Shown in pieces: positions 1-9,094 of a stretch of DNA of 64,000 nt. Made by a program: the position numbers and the translations under genes. Every line of letters begins with the position of its first letter. Position 1 is the stretch's first letter. This DNA is from Coxiellaceae bacterium (GTDB taxonomy: Bacteria > Pseudomonadota > Gammaproteobacteria > Coxiellales > Coxiellaceae), in the NCBI GenBank assembly GCA_011523685.1, contig WTGG01000018.1:1-64000 (forward strand). Direction: 5' to 3'. The notes under the pieces are model-generated. The model did no database searches. It saw nothing but the letters and a program-made list of their open reading frames with translations, and was not told the origin of the DNA.

Positions 1-149
1 ATTGTCGTGGAATATTGATCTCGTCAAAGTGATAACGAAAGATCAATAACTTACGTTCTTATATAATTTAAATTACGAGGCTTACACTAGATGACGCTCT
101 TTTTACAATGTAAATTATGACGTCACTTTATATTTAGTTAAACCTGAGT

Positions 150-1325
150 CTAAACAATCTTTATACGTTGTAATTCACCAGGATCTTGAGTAGACAATCT
201 TTTTGAAAATTCTTCAAAAGCTTTTGTTGAGGGTCGAAAAAAATTTTTATGAAGCATACTTAAATCCGATGGAAAAAGCATACTTTGATTAAGATGCTTA
301 GTAAGGTAGCGGCTATATAACTGTTTAAAAAAATCGATGTCAATGGCCTTTATTTCATCGTTTAAAATAATGGCTTTAAAATCGGAGTGCACTTTATTAC
401 CATCAGTCGTAATGGCTTCGAATGCTTGTAGGATGATCATTAAAATCGACGGCGTGCAAAAATATATAGTGCCACCATTGGTTATCATTTTTGTGATCAA
501 ATCCAGCAGGGTGGCTGGAGCAAGCCTATTGAATATCTTAATCTCTGGCTGAGTTTGATATGAAGTGGATGTTGTCGGATGTAGAATGACTGTTGTACGA
601 TTGTTGTCAATATAATTTGGCCAAAGATCAATTCTTATAAAGAGTTCCTGTGGCGTCTCGCTCTGATATATGGCTTCATTATGCGCAATGTCGGCTAAAA
701 GTGTTGGAGTTCCAATCCATGGCGCTGAACTTTTCGGGCTAAGCCCAGTTAGCACAATACCTAAATCGGCAGTATCTAAAGAAGGGTTGTCGAAAAAAAA
801 CTTATCTAATATCGCGCTAGAATAAACTGGAGCAATGACAAGACAGTTAATCAAAGGGCTGGCTTGCCTTATTTTCTTTTTTAAAAAAAATAAAAATTTA
901 ATGTTTGAAGCGAGGCACCCTGTGAAAATAAATGTTTTCTTTAAAGTGCTTTTGTTTCCAAAAACACTATGTTTAAGTCTGGTTTCTGAATTGTCGATCT
1001 TTTTAGTTAAGGTATCCTGTGATTTGTATAAGGAATGGAAATTTTGTATCGATGTTTTTTTTGATTCTGCAAGCATTGCATGAAGCGAATCGTTAAGGTT
1101 TTTAGCAAAATTCTCACACCCGCAGCCTCCAAGATCGCAACAACAAAATATCTCAATATCATTTTCATGTAGCATTTTAGCAATAAAATCTAGCGTTTTT
1201 TCTTTTTGTTTTTTTTGATATGAAGCAATTTTATTGGCGATTATAATGCATAACAAGCTAAAAGCGCCCGTTAAAATAACGGTGTAGAGTAAGCGGTTTA
1301 GCGTGTGGTTTAATTGATTACTCAT
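150..1325 (-). CDS. Membrane-anchored Cys-rich hypothetical protein
   Basis: I do not recognise this 391-residue protein. The N-terminus has one strongly hydrophobic segment at about residues 15-34, followed at once by a Lys-rich stretch (KKQKEK), so it is probably a single-pass membrane protein with a large soluble part. Residues 61-70 form a compact cysteine cluster (CCCDLGGCGC) that could bind metal or a cluster; that is inference. The rest is mixed alpha/beta without a motif I can name. The ATG at 1325 has no clear Shine-Dalgarno sequence. The gene stands alone, convergent with nothing visible and divergent from the giant repeat protein downstream. It could be an orphan effector or envelope protein; the sequence does not decide. 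Confidence 0.6.
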   Translation of the reverse strand: MSNQLNHTLNRLLYTVILTGAFSLLCIIIANKIASYQKKQKEKTLDFIAKMLHENDIEIFCCCDLGGCGCENFAKNLNDSLHAMLAESKKTSIQNFHSLYKSQDTLTKKIDNSETRLKHSVFGNKSTLKKTFIFTGCLASNIKFLFFLKKKIRQASPLINCLVIAPVYSSAILDKFFFDNPSLDTADLGIVLTGLSPKSSAPWIGTPTLLADIAHNEAIYQSETPQELFIRIDLWPNYIDNNRTTVILHPTTSTSYQTQPEIKIFNRLAPATLLDLITKMITNGGTIYFCTPSILMIILQAFEAITTDGNKVHSDFKAIILNDEIKAIDIDFFKQLYSRYLTKHLNQSMLFPSDLSMLHKNFFRPSTKAFEEFSKRLSTQDPGELQRIKIV

Positions 1326-1887
1326 CGTTTTGGTGGCATTATTGGTTGATACTTTGTGATCTCGTTATGATATCGCAATAACATTATGGTTTTATTAAAT
1401 TTATTTTGTAAAGCTTGATTTTGTAAGTTTGTAATAAACAACTGTTGTTAATGATGAGTATTACGTTCAATAATTATCTTCTATACAGAGGGCGGCGGTC
1501 TATAAGGTTATGATTTAAAATCACTATTTCTTGAATAATAAAAAAGTATGTCGGGTAGAGGCGCTGGATCGTAGTGCGCCGTAAGCGGCTTTTTTCAAGC
1601 TATTTTATGAACTGAAGTGGGCATATGATCACTTAGGTTCACATTTTTTATGAGAAACACCGTGATGGGTTCATTCCACTGCATACAATATTCATGAAAG
1701 GCGCCAGGTGATCAAACGATCGAAAAACTAATTAAGAAACACAGCAGAATCGTATCATTTTTATAGACACCACAGCTTGCCAATAGCGGCCAAACGTTAA
1801 TGTTTCCTTAATTTTATTAAGGTATAATTATTTGTACATTGCCCAATCTTGGGAGTCATATAACACATTGATTCAGTTGAAATAAAA
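1326..1887. other. 562-bp intergenic region with no intact gene
   Basis: AT-rich spacer between two divergent genes. A short GCCG/CGGC stem with a TAAG loop at 1578-1589 followed by six T (1590-1595) resembles a weak plus-strand terminator, but no intact gene precedes it. Plus-strand translation around 1618-1790 gives a protein-like run broken by several stops, possibly decayed coding sequence that I cannot assign. The promoter of the next gene is described separately. Confidence 0.4.
1806..1828 (+). promoter_or_regulatory. Putative -10 element with adjoining inverted repeat
   Basis: A perfect TATAAT (1823-1828) lies 59 bases before the ATG of the giant repeat protein. Immediately upstream is a perfect dyad, CCTTAA / TTAAGG, separated by TTTTA (1806-1822), placed where a repressor or activator would sit. 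No good -35 hexamer is visible at normal spacing, which fits an activator-dependent promoter. Binding factor unknown. Confidence 0.4.
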
Positions 1888-4800
1888 ATGTTAGATGTCA
1901 AAAAAATTGGCAGTGAAGTCAGAATTAGAGCTTTTTACCGCGAGTTCATCAAACAATTTTCGACGTCTCGTTGGAATATATCACCCGATATCACCGCTAT
2001 TGATTTATCAGAGAATCAGCTTGGCGAGATTCTAACAGTCAAAGATCTCATTGAAATATTGAGAAACATCGGAAAATCGAAATCTACACTTAATTTATCA
2101 CGGAATCAACTGGCTGCATTAGTTTGGCACGACGGAAAACAAGGTCTAGATCAGCCTTCTGTCGACACTTTATTTCAGGTGTTTCAAGCTATTCCGACCC
2201 AAGTAACAGATCTTAATCTATCATGGAATTCTTTTTCTATAATATTTCGAAATTTTTCAGCTGAATATTCTGCGAAGGTATTAAGTGGACTACCAGAACA
2301 TATCACCGCGGTGCATTTGTTAGGACTAAACTTAGAGTGTCTATATCCTCACCTATCAGCAGAGTGGGTGGCTTGTTTTTTCGAGGCTATACCAAAAGCA
2401 GTAACCAAAATCATTCTGGATGAACGTGATATCGGTGTTATTCTTGACTTATTGGGTACCATAAAAAAACAAATACCCATTTTAATTGAAGCTCAAGAAG
2501 ATGTCGGTTCAAGCATTAAAATCTGGCAAGCTTTTTTAAAGATATTATGCTTATTACCAGATGATTCTATATGTCAAGAACAATTAGCCTTTATCAAAAA
2601 AGAGTTCGAATTTATTAATAATGAAAAAAAAAGCAGTGATTTTTTTCTAAGGAGTGTGAATGAATATCCTCATGTATTCAAGCGTATTGATGATCAATTC
2701 CAACAAAGCCGAGATTTTGCCCTAACTGCAGTGAAAAATAATGCTGCAGTGTTCCCGTTTGTGGATACATTTAATAAAGACCCAGATTTTTTACTAGAAG
2801 TGGTGGAGTATTATGTATCAGAAGGTAATTATCAGGCTGTGACCAGCCATATTATTAGAAATTTTACTGAGCTGGTAAAAAACGTGAATTTATTGACTCA
2901 TATCAAAGAGGACTTGCTGAATATTATCGTTGGCGAAACTGCTTTTCTGAAGGGGATTATTGAAAATAATTATCAATTACATGAACTTGCAAACTTATTG
3001 AGTCCAAAGCAAGTTCAAGTTTTAGTGGAAAAAATTTCACTCGACAGGGATATATTTGATAAGTATATTACGAATAATAATGAGCTAAGAAAAACCAGGA
3101 TCTTCCAGCGCCTGTGTGCTAGATCTGAGAATGATGATAGTTGTTTTGATAGAATAATAGAAGTTGTTTTTTCTAATTCAGAAGTCTTTGATAAACTATT
3201 TCCGACGCATTACGAAATATATGAAACGGGAATGCAAATTCCGAAAATTGCTGTGAGATTAATTGAAGAAATCCTCAAGGATAATCGACGGTTTAAAGTG
3301 ATGACTGAAGAACCTCAATACCTGAGAAATCTTACAGAAATACTCGATCTAAACGAAACTCCTGACCAAGAAACACATTATTCTTTATTTAAACGCATCA
3401 TAGAAGATGATCAGGAATTTAGTCGACATGTTAAAAACCCAGACGATTTACTTCTTCTAGCTAATATATTCAAAAATCATGAAGACGAGTTATATAGATT
3501 TGTACTGACTGATCGATCGATTTTCAAAAGAATTTTTTTGACGAGTGGTAGTAATCTGGCTCGAGCAGTAATATTTTTACAAAAAAATGAAAAACATGTT
3601 TCCAAGGAATCTCTAAATCAAGCGATATCATTTTTGCCCATATTAAATTTATTGAATTTATCTCAGATAGAACCTCGTGTATACAATTCATTGATAGAGA
3701 GTGATTGTGTTAAAGTAGTCAAGGCTCGTTTATTGGCATTGTATTTCTTTCAGTCATTTGACGCCAACCAATCGGACCTTGATTTATTTCATAATAGTGT
3801 ATGGTACCAATATTTATTTTCAACTATCAATGATATGAATAATACAAGACGGGGTATCATAGAAGATATGCTAACAGTTTATACGATGATTGATCCTGAG
3901 AGTGTCTATGAGCTGGGAATCAATCAATTACTATCGTTATTTTATGCGCTGCTTCCGGAGTCTCTTATAAAACAAATCATCAGTGGTGAGGTATTAGAAT
4001 CTGAAATTTCGGATTTTGTTGATGGCGTTGAGATGTTTTTTTCTATTTGTCAGTTAAGGTATTTTATAGAAAAAAACGTAGAAAAGGAAAAGAGACATCT
4101 TACCTCATTAAGTTTTCTTGAAGAAGTTGAAAATTGTAATCAGGCATTTGTTTGCGGTGGGATCAATCAGAAAACGTTGGATTCGGCGAGAAGTACAATC
4201 AAACATGTGGCCAACCATTTTCAAGGTATATCGATTGTGTTACCAGGGCCGGTGCATTTATCTGCAAAAGTTCGCCGACGTTTATCAGAGTTGCTGCTAA
4301 AAAATTCTGAAGTAGAAAGAAATTTCTACAATCAAACAGGGCGGTCAATTTCACAGATTCTTGATCAATCTAGAGCGACAGCGTGGCGTCGTCAATGCGA
4401 TGTACTTGATATCATTCGATTGACCACATTTGCAAAAACAACTTTTGATTTGTTGAGTGAAATAGGTAAAGAGGGAGGGTTGATTGTTAAGGCAATAAAA
4501 GGCGCAAAAAAGTTTACATCTAACGCTAGTCAAATTTGTAGAGAGATTGAAAACGCAAAAAGTGATAAAGATTATCTCTGTTTTCTATCTGATCTTAATT
4601 TTAATAGGCTAAACATCATAAAGGAATTTTTTAACAGGAAGTGGGTGCATCGCGATGAAGATGTAAAAGACGATGATCATTGGATGCCCTTGGTGAAATC
4701 ATTTTTAAAGCAACTTCATGATCTTCAACGAATACGTGACGAGCTGATTCCTATTCATCAAGGTATAGAGAAGTCTTACTTAGAAATTTTTAGTCGAAAA

Positions 4801-5817
4801 AATAATAGGAAAAATAAAATTATCAGCTTTATGCGTGATAACAAGACAGTTTTAAGATTAGCCAATAACGTTTGTGAGAAAATAGAGTCTGAAAAGACGA
4901 AAAAAACGAATTCTCTCTATTTTTTATATCCTTCTAATGCAAGTCGTTTACATACGCTCATTAATTTTTTTAATCAATTGTTAACTGATTGGTCATTTAA
5001 TTATAATGAACAAGAACTTCTGTCTTTGATACAATCATTGTTGAGTTATTACGATACACTTCAACGCTTTACAAATATCTTTAGTGAGACGGTCATTGTC
5101 GGGCCGCTAGAGAAGGAGAAACTATCTTCAGTACGAGCTGGTAATGATGTAGGTTGTTGCATGGCTCTTGATGGTAGTGCAGCAGCTAATTGGATCTGTC
5201 GACTATCATGCCCCAGTATCATCGTACCGGCTGTGCATGTGGCTACGGATGAGGATTATTTAAGGGCATTGATATGGACTGCGAAGGTAAAATTTGATGG
5301 TAAAATGGCGTTGATGGTTATCTTTCCTGAATGTCAGGCGGGTATTGAAGAGGATAAAGGAAATCTCTATTTATCGCTATTGCTTAACTGGGTTGTTCAA
5401 TATGGCTCTCATTGCGGTATTGATAAAGTCATTTTTAAAGTACCAGAGTACGGGTATTTCCATAAAAGTTCATTGGTGAGTTTGTTGATTGACAATGCCA
5501 CATGCTTTGCTATCGAAGCGGGAAGAATTACATGCCCAAGTTATGAAATAGTAGGAGCTTCGAATTGTAATCAAAACGAAGACGATTTTTTATATCTAGA
5601 TTCTTTCTTGAATGGAGTGAATCGTGCGTTTTTCCTGACTCCAGAACTTTTGAATCTTCTTGATCTTGGTGGTTATCAACGCGCTGAAAGTCGATTTGAG
5701 AAGCCTACTGGTACGTCATTGTTTGGGCATAGTTTTCTTCAAACACATCAATATAAACGTCTTACTGAGCACAAACAAAAAAGTAATGATAACATGGCGA
5801 AGTGTCATGTTATGTAA
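1888..5817 (+). CDS. Giant LRR / DUF4116-like repeat protein, candidate effector
   Basis: 1309 residues, no signal peptide and no clear membrane segment, so probably cytoplasmic or exported by a non-Sec route. Residues about 30-170 contain leucine-rich-like units (LSENQLGEIL, LNLSRNQLAAL, LNLSWNSFSII, VHLLGLNLECL). Residues about 250-312 read like DUF4116 repeats (SRDFALTAVKNNAAVF followed by KDPDFLLEVVE), which are common in amoeba-associated bacteria. The middle is long alpha-helical sequence of no recognised family. Residues about 1085-1290 form a distinct alpha/beta C-terminal domain starting near GNDVGCCMALDGSAAA; the pattern loosely suggests an acyltransferase-like fold, but only weakly. 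The combination is typical of secreted effectors in Legionellales; secretion and host target are inference. No T4SS genes are present in the window to support it. Start at the ATG that follows a TATAAT promoter; no strong Shine-Dalgarno. Confidence 0.7.
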   Translation: MLDVKKIGSEVRIRAFYREFIKQFSTSRWNISPDITAIDLSENQLGEILTVKDLIEILRNIGKSKSTLNLSRNQLAALVWHDGKQGLDQPSVDTLFQVFQAIPTQVTDLNLSWNSFSIIFRNFSAEYSAKVLSGLPEHITAVHLLGLNLECLYPHLSAEWVACFFEAIPKAVTKIILDERDIGVILDLLGTIKKQIPILIEAQEDVGSSIKIWQAFLKILCLLPDDSICQEQLAFIKKEFEFINNEKKSSDFFLRSVNEYPHVFKRIDDQFQQSRDFALTAVKNNAAVFPFVDTFNKDPDFLLEVVEYYVSEGNYQAVTSHIIRNFTELVKNVNLLTHIKEDLLNIIVGETAFLKGIIENNYQLHELANLLSPKQVQVLVEKISLDRDIFDKYITNNNELRKTRIFQRLCARSENDDSCFDRIIEVVFSNSEVFDKLFPTHYEIYETGMQIPKIAVRLIEEILKDNRRFKVMTEEPQYLRNLTEILDLNETPDQETHYSLFKRIIEDDQEFSRHVKNPDDLLLLANIFKNHEDELYRFVLTDRSIFKRIFLTSGSNLARAVIFLQKNEKHVSKESLNQAISFLPILNLLNLSQIEPRVYNSLIESDCVKVVKARLLALYFFQSFDANQSDLDLFHNSVWYQYLFSTINDMNNTRRGIIEDMLTVYTMIDPESVYELGINQLLSLFYALLPESLIKQIISGEVLESEISDFVDGVEMFFSICQLRYFIEKNVEKEKRHLTSLSFLEEVENCNQAFVCGGINQKTLDSARSTIKHVANHFQGISIVLPGPVHLSAKVRRRLSELLLKNSEVERNFYNQTGRSISQILDQSRATAWRRQCDVLDIIRLTTFAKTTFDLLSEIGKEGGLIVKAIKGAKKFTSNASQICREIENAKSDKDYLCFLSDLNFNRLNIIKEFFNRKWVHRDEDVKDDDHWMPLVKSFLKQLHDLQRIRDELIPIHQGIEKSYLEIFSRKNNRKNKIISFMRDNKTVLRLANNVCEKIESEKTKKTNSLYFLYPSNASRLHTLINFFNQLLTDWSFNYNEQELLSLIQSLLSYYDTLQRFTNIFSETVIVGPLEKEKLSSVRAGNDVGCCMALDGSAAANWICRLSCPSIIVPAVHVATDEDYLRALIWTAKVKFDGKMALMVIFPECQAGIEEDKGNLYLSLLLNWVVQYGSHCGIDKVIFKVPEYGYFHKSSLVSLLIDNATCFAIEAGRITCPSYEIVGASNCNQNEDDFLYLDSFLNGVNRAFFLTPELLNLLDLGGYQRAESRFEKPTGTSLFGHSFLQTHQYKRLTEHKQKSNDNMAKCHVM

Positions 5818-5903
5818 TGTGAAAAAATAAGGCTGTTGGGTTTAAATTTTACTAGTGATAGTTACATTCAATATCAATAATAAAAATAAATCATCAGGAA
5901 GCG

Positions 5904-5922
5904 TTTTCCTAGAATAGGAAAA
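5904..5922. other. 8-bp hairpin downstream of the giant gene
   Basis: TTTTCCTA and TAGGAAAA pair around a GAA loop 87-105 bases past the stop codon. There is no T-run after it on the plus strand, so it is not a standard intrinsic terminator; it may still protect or end the mRNA. Confidence 0.3.
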
Positions 5923-6009
5923 GTCTAATTTGACGATAATACAAACTCCCCATCATAAAGATGGAAACCCATTTAAAAGGCATATAAAAATATCAAATAT
6001 CAATTATAA

Positions 6010-6261
6010 CAGAAGGATATTAGTACGCTCGATATTATTGCTGAAGTTGCGCAACAGACACCGAAACCCTATGTGGTGGGCTTTACGGCTGAAAAACAAC
6101 ACGTGATTGAAAATGCAAAAAGAAAATGCGAAGCAAAGCAATTGGATATAATCATTGCTAATGATGTCAGCCAAGGACAGGTGTTTCATCAAGATCACAA
6201 TAACATTAGCATAATCAGCTCGAATGATTCAGTAATAAAAAACCAGCGAGGGTCTAAATAA
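6010..6261 (+). pseudogene. coaBC 3' fragment (remnant 1)
   Basis: An open frame of 83 codons, with no start codon of its own, encodes the region typical of the CoaB half of phosphopantothenoylcysteine decarboxylase/synthase: DISTLDIIAEVAQQ, then KPYVVGFTAEKQHVIENA, then LDIIIANDVSQ. In intact CoaBC this reads PDILA..., RPYVVGFAAET... and LDLICANDVSQ. The nucleotide-binding core and the whole N-terminal CoaC flavoprotein half are missing. The frame stops 26 codons after the NDVS motif. A second, shorter copy lies at about 6900-6975. CoaBC is needed for coenzyme A synthesis, so a complete copy should exist elsewhere. Confidence 0.75.
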
Positions 6262-6337
6262 TCACTGGCTTATAGCATAATGGATAAGTTTAATAGGGAA
6301 TTATTCACCCATACCTAACACTCAAGAGCTTTTAGTT

Positions 6338-6736
6338 CTAGATGCTAGGTTTTTGCGGCTCTTTAATTGAGTTTTTAATTAAGTCAACTAGTGAGTCAGG
6401 AAGAGGGAAATATTTTATATTATCGACAATCATAAAACGATTTTTTGATTTAAGTGTATCAATAAACATAGCCTCAGTTTCGCCATTAAGATGTAAAAGA
6501 TAGGATTTATTATCATCTAATCTAGTAATTTGCATTACAGTTCCTGTTTTGTATTGTACTGCCTCCTCTGTAGAACCATCATCCATAACATGGGTTTTTA
6601 TTCTTACTTTATATTTCATATTATCTGAATCGATAAATGATTCGCTGTATAAATGCTCAAGCCATTTTTTAGGCACTTCAATTACTGTGTTAACAAAATT
6701 TTCACGATTGAAAAGACCGCATGATAAACGTTTCAT
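6338..6736 (-). CDS. Small hypothetical protein
   Basis: 132 residues, soluble, no signal peptide, no family I recognise. It is rich in beta-prone stretches with charged loops (KYKVRIKTHVMDDGSTEE). The ATG at 6736 is preceded by a usable Shine-Dalgarno (GAAAGGA, about 10 bases upstream). The gene is transcribed against the two coaBC remnants that lie on either side of it, which suggests it arrived with the rearrangement that broke or copied coaBC. Function unknown. Confidence 0.55.
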   Translation of the reverse strand: MKRLSCGLFNRENFVNTVIEVPKKWLEHLYSESFIDSDNMKYKVRIKTHVMDDGSTEEAVQYKTGTVMQITRLDDNKSYLLHLNGETEAMFIDTLKSKNRFMIVDNIKYFPLPDSLVDLIKNSIKEPQKPSI

Positions 6737-6899
6737 AATATTTTTTTCCTTTCACTTATGGTGACAAACTTATAATTCAACGGTCAATAATATTAACAAA
6801 TAAATATTAAGAAAATATTAATAAATGTATCATTTTTACCCTATTCCATAAAAAAAATCACACAGGAACGCTTGAAAATAGAGAAAACACAAGTAATTT

Positions 6900-6975
6900 C
6901 AGCCAATGACAGGTGCTTAATCATGATAACGACAATATCATTAGCATCATCAGTGGAAAATAATCAGTGATTAAC
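6900..6975 (+). pseudogene. coaBC 3' fragment (remnant 2)
   Basis: About 75 bases clearly resemble 6169-6245 of the first remnant. Shared blocks include AGCCAA-GACAGGTG, the tract around CAATA-CATTAGCAT-ATCAG, and the following AT-rich run. Substitutions and small indels have destroyed the reading frame, so it is more decayed than remnant 1. It shows that this piece of coaBC was duplicated before or while the 132-residue gene was inserted between the copies. Confidence 0.6.
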
Positions 6976-7259
6976 GGGCAACATCAACAAGAAACAATCC
7001 TAAAAAACTCCCAAGCACTAATAACTCGATATTTAATAGGAGAAAAAACACAGTGGATGCATTAATTATTTATACTAAATAACCCACGGGTTAATTTGGG
7101 ATGGCAAGGATCAAATCCACAATGATTGATTAATACAATCAGCGCAATGATCTCACTGAAAAAAACTAAGAACATCCAAATTTTTCTTAAAATAATCTTA
7201 TAAAACTCACATTTTTTTCTTAACTTAGTATTAATTCATACATACGAACCCAACGAGTC
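6976..7259. other. Intergenic, no gene seen
   Basis: Together with 6737-6899 this makes a 523-base gap between genes that holds only coaBC remnant 2. The remainder is AT-rich, with no open frame of useful length on either strand and no obvious terminator or RNA structure. Confidence 0.4.
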
Positions 7260-8486
7260 TTGAAAAAAAAATGGAGGGATGTATGGTCACAAAAACATAT
7301 TCACACCCTTGGATCAAAGATGCGCTCAGAACAAGAAAACTTCAACCTATTTACTGAACTAAGTCAACTCAAAGAAGGTTTAAACGAATGTAGAATTATC
7401 GTTAAAAGACTAAATGTCATCAAGAAGACTCATCTCACACCATTATCCATACAAATAAAAGTATCTCCGGAAGAACATAAACAACAATTAACCGCGCAAC
7501 AAAAAAAGGCTGATGATCTCATCGTTAGTATTAACAAAACTTTAGAATCCATACTGAGTGTAGATTATCAAACATTCCAGGATCTATTAACAGCACAAGG
7601 CAAAACAGAAGAACATGTTGGAGAGGTATTCACTAACTTCAAAACTAACCTACAAGGTTCGATAGTCGTACCTGGTTTAAAAAATTCATTAAACGAAACT
7701 TTATCAAAACTTAGTTCTTGCATTACTGAAATGACAACATTCTCAAAAGACTGTCCATTCGATGACAATCCGAATGACCCCCCTCTTCAAAAATTCATTG
7801 AAGGATTTACTAAAATACAAGGGATACTTCAGACAGCATCAGAAAAATCATTTCCACGACAATATATATTACAAATGACGGGAGAGCACCAAGCAGAGAA
7901 CATTGAAAGTCAAGCTGCTCCAACCGGACCTGGTGTCACACCTACAAATTATGATCCCAACGCAGCCCCAGAACAACGGGACATTGAAGGCAACGCTCAT
8001 ACGCATCCTAATGTGATTACATCAACGATTGATGATCCCGCCACTGGCATAGAACCAGGGGACACTGAAGTCCAAGCTGCTCTAACGGGAAATAATACGC
8101 CAGAATCAATTTATAATTCCACTACAATCACAACCCCAGAACCACGCCCAGGCCACCAAACAAGAATATGCGAATCATTATGTATTTTAATCACAATAAG
8201 CGCAGCTTGTTTACTTTTACAATCAAATAGCCTTGTGAAAAAATTAATAATTCCAGGTCTAACACTCAATGAAACCAAGTCTCTTTTATCAGGTGGTCTT
8301 TTGATGACTATACCCATTCTTTGTATTATTAAAAAGCTTACATGCGCTACTCGTAGTGATGCAGATATTTCCCAATCAAACTTTCAGTCACTATACCACC
8401 AACTACCTGAAGAAGGTTATTTGACAGAAAATAATCATCAACACCGCCAAAAAGACAAAGCAAAAGTGTCAACACCTAGTGTATAG
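7260..8486 (+). CDS. Coiled-coil protein with tandem linker units and C-terminal membrane hairpin
   Basis: 408 residues, unknown family. Residues about 20-200 are charged, helical and likely coiled-coil (LFTELSQLKEGLNECRIIV and following). Residues about 218-300 are a Pro/Thr/Asp-rich linker made of three degenerate units of 27-29 residues that begin NIESQAA, DIEGNAH and DTEVQAA. Two hydrophobic segments follow (about 303-320 and 337-355), forming a membrane hairpin, then a polar basic tail of about 50 residues. This layout resembles vacuole or inclusion membrane proteins of intracellular bacteria, but similarity is architectural only. The longest frame starts at TTG 7260 with no good ribosome site. 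An in-frame ATG at 7320 (residue 21) with GGATC upstream is equally plausible. Confidence 0.6.
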   Translation: MKKKWRDVWSQKHIHTLGSKMRSEQENFNLFTELSQLKEGLNECRIIVKRLNVIKKTHLTPLSIQIKVSPEEHKQQLTAQQKKADDLIVSINKTLESILSVDYQTFQDLLTAQGKTEEHVGEVFTNFKTNLQGSIVVPGLKNSLNETLSKLSSCITEMTTFSKDCPFDDNPNDPPLQKFIEGFTKIQGILQTASEKSFPRQYILQMTGEHQAENIESQAAPTGPGVTPTNYDPNAAPEQRDIEGNAHTHPNVITSTIDDPATGIEPGDTEVQAALTGNNTPESIYNSTTITTPEPRPGHQTRICESLCILITISAACLLLQSNSLVKKLIIPGLTLNETKSLLSGGLLMTIPILCIIKKLTCATRSDADISQSNFQSLYHQLPEEGYLTENNHQHRQKDKAKVSTPSV

Positions 8487-9094
8487 GCATAATTAAAACC
8501 TTATTCACAATTTGTATTTCACTATCCGTTGAATGAGACGAGCATTGAATTGCTCGATCTCACTCATTCGATACATTAAGAGAACTTCTCTGTACAGGTA
8601 AATATTGTAAAAATTTGTTTTCTATTACAACGAAAAACCTCATTGTCTTATTAAAATTATTTTAATTAAAAGGGTTTTTTATTTAATTAAAAATGAACTT
8701 CAACACTGATTCCCAGAAAAATAGCACAATGACAATAGGTCATTTTCTAAAAGGAATAAAAGCAACAATGACTATAAAAAAACAGCTTTTACAAAAAATC
8801 ACAGTCACTAAAAATTTTATCAACGATACGTGCATCAAATAATAAGGTATTTATTAATAGTCTTTAAAAAGACTATAAAACACGCATGAATATAAATACT
8901 TCACATAAAGATAATTGCGATAAAGGTTATCCAATATGAACTTGACTCGCAGAATAAACAACAAGCAGTCACCTAAACACACTATTTTCAGTGAAAAATA
9001 AAAAAGATCACTTGCCTTGAAAATTATTTACTGTATCTTGTGTTTTTTTAAACACATAGATAAAATAAAGACCATACATAAAACAATCATTTGA
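8487..9094. other. 608-bp AT-rich intergenic region with inverted repeats
   Basis: No convincing gene. Two structures are visible. One is an imperfect hairpin at 8531-8569, GAATGAG...CGAGCA TTGAAT TGCTCG...CTCATTC, 44 bases after the preceding stop; it has no T-run. The other is ATAGTCTTT AA AAAGACTAT at 8857-8876, a nine-pair stem with a minimal loop. The second could also be an operator, since a palindrome of this size suits a dimeric regulator. Neither is tied to an intact gene. Confidence 0.4.

Noticed and set aside
1797-1828. PmrA box upstream of the giant repeat protein
   Set aside because: Only one CTTAATATT-like half-site with a mismatch is present; the second half at the required spacing is missing.
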